A DNA stretch of 64,000 nt from Posidonia oceanica (lineage: Eukaryota; Streptophyta; Magnoliopsida; Alismatales; Posidoniaceae): contig JAZBRS010000054.1 of NCBI GenBank assembly GCA_037176725.1, positions 11,426,001 to 11,490,000 on the forward strand, written 5' to 3'. Position 1 is the first letter of the stretch. Every line of letters begins with the position of its first letter. The notes beneath the pieces are model-generated. The model was not told the origin of the DNA. It searched no databases and worked only from the letters and a program-made list of their open reading frames with translations. Position numbers and translations under genes: made by a program. This document shows, piece by piece, positions 47,032 to 58,655 of the stretch.

Positions 47032-48233
47032 ATGGGTAATCCAACTCTTGAAACCCCAGTGCACTGTTCTGAAGCCCTACAGGGTTGGATAGGCAAGCTT
47101 ACTCAGGAAGACTGCGAGAAGCTACGCCTCTGGGGCATACCTACAAAGCTGCTGAAGGCGGCTGATGTCGAAGTGAGTCGTCACCTTCTGTGCGCTGCCG
47201 CAAGATTCTGGAAGCCGGCGCACCATGTCTTCCGCTTCGGAAGGACTGAACTGACACCAACTCAGGAGGAGGTGCGCCGCATCTGTGGCTTCTCCCGGCT
47301 GATGGGACCGCCCATTTTCATGAGGCACGACAAGTACATAGCGGTCCTCTGCAAGCTATCTGGGCCATCTACTAACCGGTGCCAGCGAAGACTGATCTGC
47401 ACCAGCGGCCCCACGCCCATGCTGCGCCTACACTACTTTGATGAGATCATAGACAAGCGTGCTGAACTCGGAGATGATATATGGCTTCAGGGATTTGTCA
47501 CCCGATTTCTGGGAGAGCTGATATTCACTCACGGTCGGATGACAGTTGTGATAGAAATTGCTAAAATCGCACTAGCTATGGTGACTAGGCAGATATACCT
47601 GGCACCAGTCGTCTTGGCTGAAACATACTGCAGACTGCACCGCATCTCCCACCGCTGCCGCCACTCCACGGCTGCGGAGTGCTAGTACAGATCTGGCTGG
47701 CTGCACACCTTGAGCTGAACTTACTGCGCCCCTGGGGCCACACTATCGAAACATACTGCAATAGCGGCCACGCTAGGACAATCAAGAGTTTCCCTGAAGA
47801 ATACAAGAAGCTATCTGAGCTGACGAACGACACCGTTACATGGCGCATCATTCCATCTGCGGCTGAGTCTTTTACCATCTTCTTTGATACCCGCGATGCG
47901 CGACTCGTGGTGCTGCCTGGATTCACCGGAGGCATGGAGTATCACCCCATCTAGGTCATGTGGCAGTTCGACCTCCAACAGGGCGCTTTCATGGACAGCA
48001 CAGCCCCAAGGCTTCTTCAGACATATCCATATGGTTCAACATCTGCTACAACTAAGCTGGCTGATCTTATGCAGCATGGGGTGCGGTCTACTGACCTGGC
48101 ATCTGCACAAGGCTCGGGATGCACTACCGAATATCTGACGGAGGTACAAGCATTCTGGCCTATCAATGAGATACCTCCTGGCGCTCCCCAGTTCCCTGAC
48201 TCCAGAAAGGCAAAGAAAGCCCGGACCGATTAG
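47032..48233 (+). pseudogene. PMD-like (plant mobile domain) ORF carried by element I
   Basis: From an ATG at 47032 (MGNPTLETPVH) the frame is open to 47685, then a 1-base loss near 47665 shifts it to a frame ending in a TAG at 47952-47954, and then on to a stop at 48231. About 400 codons in all. Motifs resembling plant mobile domain / aminotransferase-like proteins are visible: RFW--AHHVFRFGRTELTPT-EE, a GRMTVVIEIAKIAL helix, PV-LAETY--L-R, and a following Q-W helix. PMD proteins (MAIN/MAIL relatives) occur both as host genes and inside transposons. It is in sense orientation after integrase and before the tandem arrays, so it belongs to the element. The family call is from motif recall and is the least certain part. 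Confidence 0.6.
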
Positions 48234-48512
48234 AGCGTCCATGTAACTTCCTGCTTGTTTTATGCTGTAAACTTTTAGCCTGCCACAGGCATGTAATCAA
48301 GCACTATCAATACAAAGGCGTTCTGAGCCATCTGTTTGCATTCCAAATCTGCTTCAAGTGCATGCATGATCATATCAATCATATCTGTAGGGCCCCTGGC
48401 CAGACTTGCTGCCGAACACTGCAGAAAAGTCCTCCTCAATCAACCCAAGTGCTGACCCATGCCATCCGAGCAAGCAAAGCTGCCGGGCACCGCCATCCAG
48501 ATCTTCTTCAGT

Positions 48513-48735
48513 GGGCTGGCACCCCCAACTGCCCGGCGATAGGTCTGTCAACCTGTCATCCGCGGGCTGGCACCCCCAACTGTCCGGCAATAGGTTCGTC
48601 AACCTGTCATCCTCGGGCTGACACCCCCAACTGCCCGGCGATAGGTCTGTCAACCTGTCATCCTCGGGCTGGCACCCCCAACTGCCCAGCGATAGGTCCG
48701 TCAACCTGTCATCCTCGGGCTGCTACTCCAAACTA
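48513..48735 (+). repeat. Tandem array T1, 51-bp unit, about 4.5 copies
   Basis: GGGCTGGCACCCCCAACTG begins at 48513, 48564, 48615, 48666 and 48717. Each unit holds CCGGCGATAGGT...ACCTGTC, a short hairpin. 51 bp is 17 codons, so a frame stays open, but there is no sign it is translated. Confidence 0.9.
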
Positions 48736-48928
48736 CTCGTCTGGCAAACACGATAGTTTTGTCTTCACCCTCTGTTTTTGATGCCAAGGACGCACTGGCC
48801 AACCCCTCATATCATCCTGATACCAGGGGTATCTTTTGATCGCCCCTTGGTATCATTCCTCCTCTCTTTCCCCCATGATATTCCTGGTATCATGGGATGA
48901 CTCGCTCTCGCGAAACTCATTCATGTAC

Positions 48929-49312
48929 CGGCCGATAAGTCCGATATCTTATCATCTCTTTTCCTTTGCCGGCCGATAAGTCTGATATCTTATCATTCCT
49001 TCATCCTCTCATTTGCCGGCCGATAAGTCCGATATCTTATTATTCTATTCTTTTATTCATTTGACAGCCAATAAGTCCGATATCTTATCATCTCTTTCCC
49101 TTTGCCGGCCGATAAGTCCGATATCTTATCATCTCTTTCCCTTTGCCGGCCGATAAGTCCGATATCTTATCATTCCTTCATCTTCTCTTTGCCGGCCGAT
49201 AAGTCCGATATCTTATCACTCTATTCTTTTATTCATTTGCCGGTCGATAAGTCCGATATCTTATCATCCCTTTCCCTTTGTCGGCCGATAAGTCCGATAT
49301 CTTATCAATCTT
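48929..49312 (+). repeat. Tandem array T2, hairpin units with GATAAG/CTTATC arms
   Basis: Nine units of variable length (about 40-50 bp) share CCGGCCGATAAGTCC and GATATCTTATC. The GATAAG and CTTATC arms are complementary. One more unit reappears at 50384-50411 after array T3. Confidence 0.9.
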
Positions 49313-49469
49313 TTTCTTATCAATCTCTTTCAATCATCATCAACCTTTTTCTTATCAATCATCAATCAATCATCAATCTCTTTCAATCATCAATCAACCT
49401 TTTTCTTATCAATCATCAATCAATCAATCAATCATCAATCTCTTTCAATCTTCAATCAATCTTTTCCTT

Positions 49470-49504
<35 letters not shown>
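49313..49504 (+). repeat. AATC-type microsatellite
   Basis: Runs of AATC and TCAATCATCAATC separate arrays T2 and T3. Confidence 0.9.
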
Positions 49505-49505
<1 letters not shown>

Positions 49506-49569
49506 CTGCTCTTTCCGGTTGCTAGGACCGTAACTATCATCTTGGGCTGATATCCAAAACTATCCCGCA

Positions 49570-50383
49570 GTTGTGTTATACGGCTGACATCTAGTAACTG
49601 TCCCTCGTAATTGCACCTTCCGGTTGATAGGACCGTAAACTATCGCTTCCAGTTGATAGGCCCGTAAACTATCGCTCCCGGTTGATAGGCCCGTAAACTA
49701 TCACCTGCAATTGCATTATACGACTGATAACCAGTAACTATCCCTCATGATTGCGCTTTCCGGTTGATAGGACCGTAAACTATCGCTCCCGGTTGATAGG
49801 CCCGTAAACTATCGCTTCTGGTTGATAGGCCCGTAAACTATCGCTTCTGGTTGATAGGCCCGTAAACTATCACTTCCAGTTGATAGGACCGTAAACTATC
49901 GCTGCGCCAATCATGTTATACGGCTGATATCCAGTAACTATCACTCGCAAATGCCCTATCCGATTGATAGGACCGTAAACTATCGCTCCCAGTTGATAGG
50001 CCCGTAAACTATCGCTTCCGGTTGATAGGTCCGTAAACTATCGCTTCTAGTTGATAGGACCGTAAACTATCATTCTCTAGCATTTGCGTTATACGGCTGA
50101 TAACCAGTAACTATCACTCATGGATTGTGCTTCTGGTTGATAGGACCGTAAACTATCGCTCCCGGTTGATAGGTCCGTAAACTATCGCTCTCGGTTGATA
50201 GGCCCGTAAACTATCGCTTCCGGTTGATATGACCGTAAACTATCCTGCACAATCATGTTTTACGACTGATATCCAGTAACTATCACTCACAACTGCACCC
50301 TCCGGCTGATAGGACCGTAAACTATCACTTCCGGTTGATAGGTCCGTAAACTATCGCTTCCGGTTGATAGGACCGTAAACTAT
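49570..50383 (+). repeat. Tandem array T3 with higher-order repeats
   Basis: About 20 units of roughly 29 bp share CGGTTGATAGG(A/C/T)CCG and TAAACTATCGCTTC, with GATAG/CTATC arms. A distinct variant with TATACGGCTGAT and CCAGTAACTATC recurs about every 137-201 bp (near 49578, 49715, 49916, 50091 and 50255), giving a higher-order pattern. Confidence 0.88.
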
Positions 50384-50411
50384 CCGGCCGATAAGTCCGA
50401 CATCTTATCAC

Positions 50412-50929
50412 CCTCTTCGCGCAACTTTGTCCCAGGAAGGCAAAGTCCCGCATCCCCTTGCGATAAGAGAGTTGGCCTCTCTCCCCTCGCGCTCTTTTTG
50501 CTAGCTTGCTCCCCGGGCGAGGACAAGCTGCACTTTTCTTTCTCGCCTTGTCGCGCAAGTTTGGCCTGCCTGCTGGGTCTTTGCGCTACATCGCGGTTCT
50601 CTTCTAGCATTCTTCTTTTGCATCATCTTTGCACTTTCTTTTCTAGCACTGCATACTAGTCCAACATCATCATCATCTTGTGCTGCATCAGCATTCTTAG
50701 CTGTACTAACTTTTGCACTAACATTTGCATTGCATTTGCGTTAGCATGCATTGCATACATTGCATCTCATCCATCTGCACCTGCACTTTGCATTGCGGTA
50801 ACGAGCTACGACTTTCGGTGCATCCACCGAATAAGCAACTCACGCCAATAGCAAAACTTCTGCTCCCGTCGGTCAGATGGGGTGTCTAGTCAACCCTAAG
50901 CAGCGGTCTCGCTTCGCTTAACCTCGCTC
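50412..50929 (+). other. Pre-PPT region of element I
   Basis: C/T-rich then GCATTGCAT-rich sequence without ORFs. Near its end a short CTTCGGTGCATCCACCGAA stretch is self-complementary. Confidence 0.55.
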
Positions 50930-50940
50930 AAAGAGGGGCA
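50930..50940 (+). other. Polypurine tract of element I
   Basis: AAAGAGGGGCA followed by TC abuts the 3' LTR start TGTTGACACC at 50943. Confidence 0.85.
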
Positions 50941-50942
50941 TC

Positions 50943-53900
50943 TGTTGACACCCCATTTTGATAGGCTAAATCAATTGGAATCTTCTGTTGGCTTCTGGAT
51001 CCAAATCTAGGTCCAAACCTACACATTCCTTTTCATCCTTCTCTCCAAAACTAGCCCAAACTTAACCTAAAATCACACCTCTTTTCCAAGCCCAAAAACA
51101 ACCAAAAAACATAGGAAAACTCACCATCCCCGACTTAACAAATCTACCAAAAACCCTTAGAACTTTCAAACCAAAACCACTACCCAAAACCCTAGAAAAC
51201 CTAGGTAAAACTACCCTTTTTCTACACCTCAAAATCCTTCCAAAACCTTCCCAAATCCAAACCCAAACCCTAGGTCCAACACTAGTGACCCTAGGCTACA
51301 CACTTCCTAAATTTCATTTCTTTTTTAAACGTCTAACCCCTTCATTTCTTCAAATTATCCTTTTCTCTCTCCTAGATTATTCTTTTCTCTCTCCTCTCTC
51401 TCTCCTGATTATTCTCCTTCTTTTCACTCCCTTCTCTCTCTTCTTCTTGCTTGGCTGTGGGCCCACCCCGTGCATCTATTCCTTCTGCATTTTATTTATA
51501 TTTTTATTTTATTTTTAGCTTATTTCTTGATTTTCTAATATTTATTTTCCTTCAACTCCTCTCTTCCCTCTTTACTCCGTCTTTTTTCCTTTTTCTCTTC
51601 CTTTTCTTTTTTCTTTTCCTTTCTTCAACTAAATCCCTAAAAAACCCTTGGAAAAAAACCTTTAAAACTTTAAAATAAGAGAAAAACAAATCAAAATCCT
51701 AAAAAAAATAATTAAAAACTTAAACAAGCAATTAAAAACAAAAACCTAACTAAAACCAACTAAAACTAAAAACCATGAATGCAATCTAAAAAATGTAAAA
51801 CAAACAAAAAGAAAATACTACAAAATCAAGTAAAAATCAAAATATAATCAAAACAAGCCAAAAGTAAAAACCGTATTAAAAATAATAAAAAAAAACAAAC
51901 CCTAAGAAGAAAGAAAACAATTAAAAACACTAAGACAAATAATTAAGGGAAAACCTAACTTAACAAATCTAAAAAGAACAATTTAAAAACTTACTTGAAA
52001 AAGAAAAAGAAACAATCAAAAATTTAAAAACACTTAATTAAAAACTTAACAAGAAAAACTTAACTAAAAATATTAAAAGGACTTAACAAACAAAATTAAA
52101 AACAAATCGAAGAAGACTTAAGAAAATCCTAAATCAAAAGCCAAACTCACCCTAATTAATCTAAAAACAATCCATCAAAAAATCATAATTAAAAATCCCA
52201 AAGACTTAATAAGAAAAACTCAACTAAAAAACAATTAAAAAACTTAACAAACATTTAAACCAAATCAAAAACAATTTAAAGAAAACTTAAAACCCTAATC
52301 AAACATTAAAACTCCTTCTAATCTTAATTAACTAATTAAAAACAATCATCAAAAACCTAATCAAAAAATCCTAACTTAAACAACTACCTTAAAAACATTT
52401 TCAAATCTTTTTTATTTTTATTTTTATTTCCATTTTATTTTTCTTCTCCCTCTTCTTCTTCCTTTCTTTTTCTTCCTTTCTTCTTCTTTCTTTTTCAATT
52501 TTCCTGCTGGTCCGGCCCAAACCCTTCCCTCCTTCCTTCTTCTCTTTTTTCTTTTATTTTTCTCTCTGCGCGCAGGCCCAGCCCACGGCCAACACTTCTC
52601 CCCTTCTTCTTCCTTCTTCCTCTTCAACTTCACTTCCTTCCCGCGAACCAGCCAACTCCCTCCCTCCATTCAAATTTGATCTTCTCCCTCTCGATCACCT
52701 CACCTACAGCTCACTTCTCTTCTCTCAGCTCTCTTAGCGACTTCTCCGGGGGCATTTATTGCCAGTCACCCTCGCCGACTGCCTCTCCAATCGAGCTGCA
52801 GTGATCGCGCCGGTGGGATTTCAAATCCTCAGCCCGCGCCAGCCGCTTCGAGCCCCCGTTTAAAACCTCACTTCCACTCCTCCTTCCAGCACCTTTTGGC
52901 ATTCTGAGAGAACACCTGAGCGAGCGTGAGAGCCTTCAGCATTTCCTTCTTCATCCTCTGCCAGAAGAACCAGCAGCTTCCTTCTCCCTTCAGCCCCCTT
53001 CCAGCCAGCAAAAACCATCCATTTCCTTACCCGATCCTTCACCCAGAATACTCCTCCTTCACTGCCTTTTGTCGTCTTGAGAGAGAGAGAGCATCCAGAG
53101 CACCCGAGAGCACCCGATCCTCTCCTCCTTCCTCTGCAAAATCAGCATCTTCTTCCTCTCCCATTCCACCAATCCAGAAGCCTCCAACACCCAGTAAAAC
53201 CACTCCCATTTCACCCCCCAATCTCGACCAAACCTCCAGCAATCCAGCCCCCCATTCCACAGCCAAAACCATCTCAGAAACCACCCTCTAATCACCTGAA
53301 TCCGCAGCAGAACCCAACACCTCCACTTTCCAAAATTCCAAGCACCACTGACTACCAAATCCCCCCAAACTCCACCCAGATACTCGCCTGATCATCACCT
53401 CCCTAAAACACCAGAGCCCCAGCCTTCACCCTCACCACAACTAATATCCTCCACAACAAACAGTTGTGCCGTTTTCTGTCCAGAAATCCACTCAACAGCT
53501 ATCTCCCAAACCAAGCTTCCAAAGCCCAATTTAAACCCTTCCACTCCATCACCCAACCTCCAGAAACCCACCAGTAGCTCCCGTTCAGCCCGAGGAGTAG
53601 TACATCACCACCCCCACCTCAGGCGACTCCTGCAGCACCCGAAAATCCCATCTTCTTCCTCCAGCATCAGAGCTTCACTCCGAGCGTCCAGGAAGAACCG
53701 GAGGACTCCACGGAATTCATTCCGATCTTCGCGAGCCACCAGAGACGTCCGCAGCTGCCAGACGAGCCTCACCGGCATCTGCAGAAGCAGCCCACGTCGG
53801 GGGAGCGCTCTGGGCGTCGAAACAGGTATTGCACCCTCCCATTAGCTTAGTTTCTTTCTCTTCTTGCTCCTCCACCCCTTAGAATAGGATTCTGGTCCCT

Positions 53901-56881
53901 ATCGCGAATAGTCAACGCTGCCGTCTCCTTTCTTCTCCGGCGAGCTCAGAGGTCGCCCCACCGCTCCGGTTAGCAGAAAGCACTTCTGATCGTCGTCTAA
54001 GGTCCGCACGAGCTCCAGGAGCACGATCCTGCCTCTGGTTTCCCCTAGCATCGCGTCGATCGTCCGGGCTACCTCTGAACAGTTCGGCAGGCTCTGTCGT
54101 CTTCTCCGGCCATCCTCAGGCCATGTCACGCCTCGCAGACGCTGCACCAATCTCCGCACGGCTCCGGAGCAGGTCGCCTGCCGATCAGCACTTCCCTAGC
54201 ATCCCTCCTCCGCCATTCATGGCCGCTGGTAGCTCTATGCTACAGTGTCCATGGCCGCTGCAAATTACTGTGCCTTTATTTCTCTTAATTAAGCTAATTT
54301 TGCCATATATTGCATTTCTAGCTTCTGTTTTTATTTTATTGCATTCTAGTCCTGCCATCGTTTAAGATTCATTTAAGTTTGAATTTAAATCATATGAAAT
54401 TGCATGAAAAATCTAAAAAATTGTCTAATTGCTTTCCAGTCCTCCTACTGTGTTTTCCTTTTAGATTTATTTTAGTTCAGGCCCTGTAGTTTTTTATTTT
54501 TGCATTCCAGTCCATTAGTTGATAATCTCATTTAATACTCTGATTTTACCTTAGTAAACTGCATGTTAAATCCTCTCTTTTTCTTTATTTGCCTTTCGGT
54601 CCTCTGATCTGTTAATCAAAGCATTTATTTTCCATCTTTTCTTACTGCATTGCATTTTTTGCCCCATGCATTTTAATTTTTGCACATAGGTCCTTCATCT
54701 GCATGCACAGCATCTGTTTTTTAGCATTTTTTCTTATAAAATTGCATTTTAGACCCTGTGTGTTTTAAAATTACACATACGTCATCTGCATATTTATAAA
54801 ACTCATTTAAATACATATTTTTGCTTATAAAATTGCATTTTAGACCCTGCATATTTAAAAATTGCACATAAGTCCACTGATTAATTCACAGACCATTTAA
54901 AATCACAGTTCTCCTTATAAAATTGCATTTCAACCCCTGCATGTTTCAAAATTACATGTTAGTCCTCCACATGATTTCAAAACTTATTCAAATGCATGTT
55001 TACCTTATTAAATTGTATTTTAAACCCTGCATTTTGTAAAATTGCACTCAGACTCCCAAGTTTTCAAAAACCTTGCGTATAAGTCCCTAATTTTTCAAAA
55101 TTCTTGCATTTAGGTCCCCCACTTTTTCAAAACTTGCATATAGGTTCCTAAGTTTTCTGAAAAGTCATTCTTAGGTCCTTTCTTGTATTCCTGCATGCAA
55201 TCGCATCCATGCATCTTTGCATTTGGCATTTTTGCACACACCTAAGCACACTTAGCTCCCATTTACATGGGAGGACCTATTTTGCACACCCCTAGGACCT
55301 CCTTTAAACTTAGATCCACTTTTCTCCCCTATTCTGGCCCTTCTGCCTTGAAGCCAGCATATCATCTGATCTGGCCGCCGGATCTTCTCAACCAAGCTAC
55401 CTGGACAACCCCGGTGGAGCGCTCTTCTACATGGACCAAGCATTTCTCAGATCAGGTTTCAGATTTCCAAGGTAAGTCCTCCTGAACCCCTGCACAGCAT
55501 TCATTTGCACATCATTTGCATTGCGTGCATGGTTTTTGCTTTCTGTTTCCTCGAGCATATAGATTAGGACTCCCTCTTCCTATCTATCTACTCTGTCTCC
55601 CCTTTTCGCGTACTCTCAGTGCCTTGTGTTGTGTTTCCCCTGGATTCACTACTAATTGCGACTTTCTTCCCCCTTTTCCACGATCCGATCGCATCGCGAG
55701 CTTTAGCAGCGTGTGAGACACATCGTGGGACACTTTGGTGGGAAACAATCACAAGACAGTGGTAATCCCTCCACTTGCTTCCCTTCTCCTTTGTAGGTCT
55801 TCACACCTACATTGCGCGGTCCTTAAACAGCATTCATTCTCACACTTGCGCTGTTTGCTCCCCTTTGCTTCTCCTGCTCTTCCCCTTTGCATCTGCATCC
55901 GCATGGCTTTATCAATGTTTTATTTCGCCTGCTTTGGCACCGTTTTGCGTGTCCGCTTTGTTTTGTCACCGTTTTGCGTGCCCCTGCTCTGTCTTTGGCA
56001 TCGTTTTGCGTGCACGCTTTGTCTTCTTGCACCGTTTCGCGTGCCGCTTCTGTTTCTTGCACCGTTTTGCGTGTTGGCTTTGTTTTCTGCACTGTTTCAC
56101 GTGTTGCCTTGTTTTCTCGCACCGTTTTGCATGCCGCTTTGCTTCCTTGCACCGTTTCACGTGCCGCTTCTATTTCTCGCATCGCTTTGCGTATTTTATG
56201 CTGTTTTCTCTTGCATGTCGCCCGCATTGATTAGTTTTACCGCCGTTTTGCTTTTCCGCTTGCATTTGCATATAGGACAGTGATGCTTATTGCCTGGAGT
56301 TCTCACGAGCCAGGTTTCGACCGGTTCGGAACACAGACAGCGCTGCTGAGTACTTAGACTGCACGTTTACTTCCTTGCATTGCATCCCATCACTTAGAGC
56401 ACACCTTTGAGCATTCATTCAGGCATTCATTGGCACTTAGGCATTCAAACCTGCATTTCCCTGCGTATGCGAGTGTAAGCCTAGAAAGACCGATTCTCGG
56501 GCGTGTCGGGGGTGCCTAACACCTTCCCCGCACGTAACAGGAGTCCTTGCCCAGTCTTTTGGCCCGTAATGACCATATTGCCCTTATCCTAGGCATGAGT
56601 CATATCATTTGCATTTGTTTTCCTTTGCATTGCATCCTTTGCTTGGTTTTGCGTGTTAATCCACGTATTTCTTCGATTTTCCTTGTCTCCCGATAATAGA
56701 CACGGTGGCAACTCTGAATTGTCTTATCTTCTTCTTTTCTTATCTTTTCTCCTCTGTTTCAAGTGTTTTCGAGTTGAGCCTTCCTCCTCCGACATAGCCG
56801 CTTATAGTGAGCCTGATTCCGATTGGTGTACGCGAGCTCTTGGCAGTGTGCATGGACGATCTGAACACCGGGATTACTACA
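50943..56881 (+). repeat. 3' LTR of element I, 5939 bp
   Basis: Starts TGTTGACACC, ends TACTACA, followed by the CCTGC duplication. By eye, the stretch equivalent to 26577-28345 of the 5' LTR shows no differences, while the first 500 bp and the last 250 bp differ by about 5-7 percent. Hairpin copy at 54218-54253. Confidence 0.95.
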
Positions 56882-56886
56882 CCTGC
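56882..56886. repeat. Target site duplication CCTGC (right) of element I
   Basis: Matches 23842-23846 and joins gag of element II on the right. Confidence 0.93.
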
Positions 56887-57320
56887 AGTCTCTGGGCAAG
56901 CTCCATCAGGTGCTAGTACTGAGCCTCTGGCTTTCCGTCAGCAGGAACGCTGAAGTGCAGTGCCGGCGAAGATTGTGAAGCAAATGGCACGGACACAGAC
57001 TGTCCAGGAGGAACATGTGCTACAGTAAAAGTCGCAGCAGCAGTAGGAGGGATGTCAAGGGCAACGTATCCCTGGGAAGGAAGGGGCAATGGCGTCTCCG
57101 AAACGCGAGTAACAATCATCAAGATAGACTCGACGACCGGATCCAGAGGAAGAGATGCTTGCCAATGTCCCGGGACAAACTGAGATACCAGAGGCGTCAG
57201 GGAAGGAAACCCTGGCGTCGGAGAAGGAACAAAGGGGGCAGAAGGAGCAACCAGAGGGGCCGGAGTGAAAACACCCTCCGAGACAGGAGTAAAGAGAGGC
57301 TCACTAACGTACTGAGCCAT
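56887..57320 (-). pseudogene. gag: Element II gag, N-terminal part
   Basis: ATG at 57320 (MAQYVSEP) followed by a P/S/T/F/V-rich segment closely matching element I from 31131. A TAG at 56913 replaces a glutamine codon (CAG in element I). The frame continues at 23846 beyond element I. This disordered start precedes the capsid domain. Confidence 0.85.
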
Positions 57321-58636
57321 TGCTGACCTAGAGCGCGTGAGAATAGGACTGCGACGAGTATGCAAATGGCGATTCCTAATAGGAGCTATCGTCGTAAGTG
57401 TGGATAGCTCAGAAGGGAAATGGTCGCGAATAAGGTCGCAACAGGGGTGTCAGAAAGGGACGGTACTCAAGCTCCAGCAAGGGAAACTCGCTTACCGATC
57501 ACTGCTGACACGAACAGAGATAATCAAGGATTAGAAACTAAAAGACAGATGCAAATGAGTTAAGTTAGATGGCATGAATGATATGTATGCTTTCTAGTAT
57601 GCCCCCTCACCTATCTAGTGTATCCTAGTAGGTGATCTACTTCGGGTGTCCCTAGGTGTACGGGTCACCGACTCAAGTCAGAAAAAGTAGGCTCCCTGTC
57701 GAACTCCTAGCCAAAGCTGAGGAAATAACAGGGTGGTGCGTTGGTGGCCCTGACCCCGCCAAAGCGTGGGCAGTACACTCCAGTAGCACCAACACGACCC
57801 CTAGACAAGGGGGGACAGACCGACTGACTTGGCCCATGCCAGAAGCGGTGGAACAAGAGGTCGGAACCGTCCTTCGCAGACTAGTAGGTGGACTCAGATA
57901 AGAAGAATGCATGTCCTATATGATGCTTATGCAAATGCTTAAAGTTTTTTATCTTGCGCATTTTATTAACCCAAGGGCGTGCAGGATTGTTTGAAGTCTC
58001 TAGTTGCTCCTAGAAGTTCTTTTTACTTGCCATTTTTAGTTAACCATAGGGAGAGCAAACAGTCTCTATTATCCTAGGCATGGCATGTGCAAAAGGGAAG
58101 AAAATCAATCAAATATGGCAAGCAAACAACATACAACAGAGTAAAAGGTAAGTGCATGGCATGTGCGAGTGTTTGTGAGCATGATAGTGAAGAAAAAGCA
58201 TTCATCATGTCAAAAAGCATGTACACAGGGTTTGTGCGTGTGTAGTGACATAGCAAGTGTGTAAAAGAAGCATTCATCATTCAAAAAGCATGTATTGTTG
58301 CCAAACAAGCATGTAGACATACATTGTGCAGGAAATAAAGCAATAATAAGCAAGCGAGATAAATAAGGTAAAGACAAGTAAGCAGTAAAGTAAATAAGAG
58401 CAGAAGCAAAGAAAAGAGCAAGCAAACAAGCAAATTAGACAGAGCAGAGCGAGGCAAAGCGAATGCCTAGGCAAAAGCAGCCGAGAGGGGCGCAAAACCC
58501 AAGCAAAGTAGCCATAAGGCGACTTGCCAGGATTCAGCACAGAAGAGCAAGCAAAACAGGCAAAAGAGGCACAAAGGCAGATAAGGAAAGCAAATCCCAA
58601 GCGAGCGAAAGCAAAGGCGAAAGCTGAAGTCTAGCA
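57321..58636 (-). other. 5' leader of element II
   Basis: Aligns, inverted, with 29825-31130 of element I. The hairpin of element I at 30680 is imperfect here (about 57750-57770). No ORF is conserved. Confidence 0.7.
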
Positions 58637-58654
58637 TCCCCAGCGGAGTCGCCA
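58637..58654 (-). other. Primer binding site of element II
   Basis: On the minus strand TGGCGACTCCGCTGGGGA, identical to the element I site, two bases after the LTR end. Confidence 0.88.
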
Positions 58655-58655
58655 C

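Larger units (their letters stand above)
23847..56881 (+). mobile_element. Element I: 33-kb Tat/Ogre-type LTR retrotransposon
   Basis: Full-length element with LTRs of 5959 and 5939 bp, TGT...ACA ends, 5-bp CCTGC duplications, a primer site at 29807-29824 and a polypurine tract at 50930-50940. Order: leader, gag, protease (interrupted by solo LTR C), linker, RT, two RNase H domains, integrase, non-coding spacer, PMD-like ORF, hairpin tandem arrays, 3' LTR. Without solo LTR C it is about 27 kb, which is in the giant range of Ogre elements. Coding parts contain at least ten stops and several frameshifts, so it is not autonomous. Confidence 0.95.

Noticed and set aside
47032..48233. PMD-like ORF as an independent host gene
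   Set aside because: It lies between integrase and the 3' LTR of element I in sense orientation, has no introns visible, and carries a frameshift and a stop, so I treat it as cargo of the element.
48362..48781. ORF with 17-residue repeats over array T1
   Set aside because: The 51-bp unit is a multiple of three, so the frame stays open by chance; no evidence of translation, and T2 and T3 units are not multiples of three.
49570..50411. CRISPR-like repeat array
   Set aside because: Units are adjacent, diverged and without unique spacers, in a plant retroelement next to its PPT; it is a minisatellite.
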